From Clostridium_AM sp964554365 (GTDB taxonomy: Bacteria; Bacillota; Clostridia; Clostridiales; Clostridiaceae): a stretch of 6,661 nt of DNA. The stretch is from the NCBI GenBank assembly GCA_964554365.1, contig CAZKOJ010000195.1:1-6661 (forward strand), in the 5' to 3' direction. A program made the translations under genes and the position numbers. Numbering within the stretch: the first letter of the stretch is position 1; each line of letters begins with the position of its first letter. Shown here piece after piece: positions 6,422 through 6,661 of this stretch. The notes under the pieces were generated by a model. The model searched no databases. It had not been told where the DNA came from and saw only the letters and a list, made by a program, of their open reading frames with translations.

Positions 6422-6661
6422 TTCGCTCCTAGGGCTGATAAGACCGCATGCCGATAGGCAGAGAAGACTTAATTGATTAGAGAATATACAAATTTTTATC
6501 CATGGTCGTAGCAATGCTTATCTAAAAGTTAAGCAGAGAACCCAAATTTTCAATTTGGTGTGAATGGGTTAATTAAACATACAAAATCTATAAGTTGGAT
6601 ATGATAGCTTACTCTGTGAGTACTCATGTGAAGAACGAGCAGAAGTTTCATAATTAAAAAT
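6421..6661. other. Noncoding block with small hairpins, running to the window edge
   Basis: No protein gene is seen on either strand. The block contains GCC-GATA-GGC (6450-6459), TGCTTA/TAAGCA (6515-6520 with 6530-6535), CCAAATT/AATTTGG (6542-6548 with 6552-6558) competing with AACCC/GGGTT (6539-6543 with 6566-6570), and the palindrome TGAGTACTCA (6617-6626). On plus the putative single-stranded parts are purine-rich (GCAGAGAAGAC, GTGAAGAACGAGCAGAAG), unlike the neighbouring rod, where purine-rich loops lie on minus. It may be the 5' part of a second structured RNA or a long leader of a gene beyond the edge. I could not match it to a known riboswitch, tRNA, tmRNA or RNase P consensus. Confidence 0.35.

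Noticed and set aside
6121..6661. Known RNAs (tRNA, tmRNA, RNase P RNA, SRP RNA, group I/II intron core, common riboswitches)
   Set aside because: I looked for signature stretches such as the RNase P GAGGAAAGTCC, the group II domain V hairpin and the T-box TGGNACCGCG, and found none on either strand. A covariance-model search is still needed because distant members could be missed by eye.

Overview
The window looks like chromosomal DNA from a low-GC Gram-positive bacterium, most likely Clostridium or a close relative. The evidence is an AT-rich base composition (about 30% GC by eye), AT-ending codons, strong GGAGG-type ribosome binding sites, and the protein families present. All three protein genes lie on the plus strand: the 3' part of a nucleotidyltransferase/phosphohexomutase-like fusion gene, addB, and surE. 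They are housekeeping genes for sugar-nucleotide metabolism, double-strand-break repair and nucleotide dephosphorylation. No integrase, transposase or phage gene is visible.

Region by region: positions 2-1375 hold the C-terminal part of a sugar-phosphate nucleotidyltransferase fused to a phosphomannomutase-like domain. The frame is open to the left edge, so the apparent GTG start at 38 is internal. A perfect 28-base palindrome follows the stop. Then comes an extended -10 promoter buried in a second perfect palindrome, and addB (1512-4952), which has an intact Walker A motif, RecB-type nuclease motif and four-cysteine iron-sulfur site. The usual partner gene addA does not follow. Instead there are 412 noncoding bases (4953-5364) with three long perfect hairpins, an unused strong Shine-Dalgarno sequence, and a multibranched fold closed by a GGGGG/CCCCC helix. 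Next is a complete surE (5365-6120).

The last 541 bases (6121-6661) hold no credible protein gene. Positions 6130-6401 fold into one long rod of stacked helices ending in a three-way junction with a GC-rich apical hairpin. This looks like a large structured RNA or a foldback element. The strand is ambiguous: loop composition favours minus, and a T-tract at the right base favours plus. The remaining 240 bases are noncoding with smaller hairpins and continue past the window edge.

The proteins are recognised with good confidence. The noncoding structures were found by hand-matching complementary arms, and I could not assign any of them to a known RNA family.
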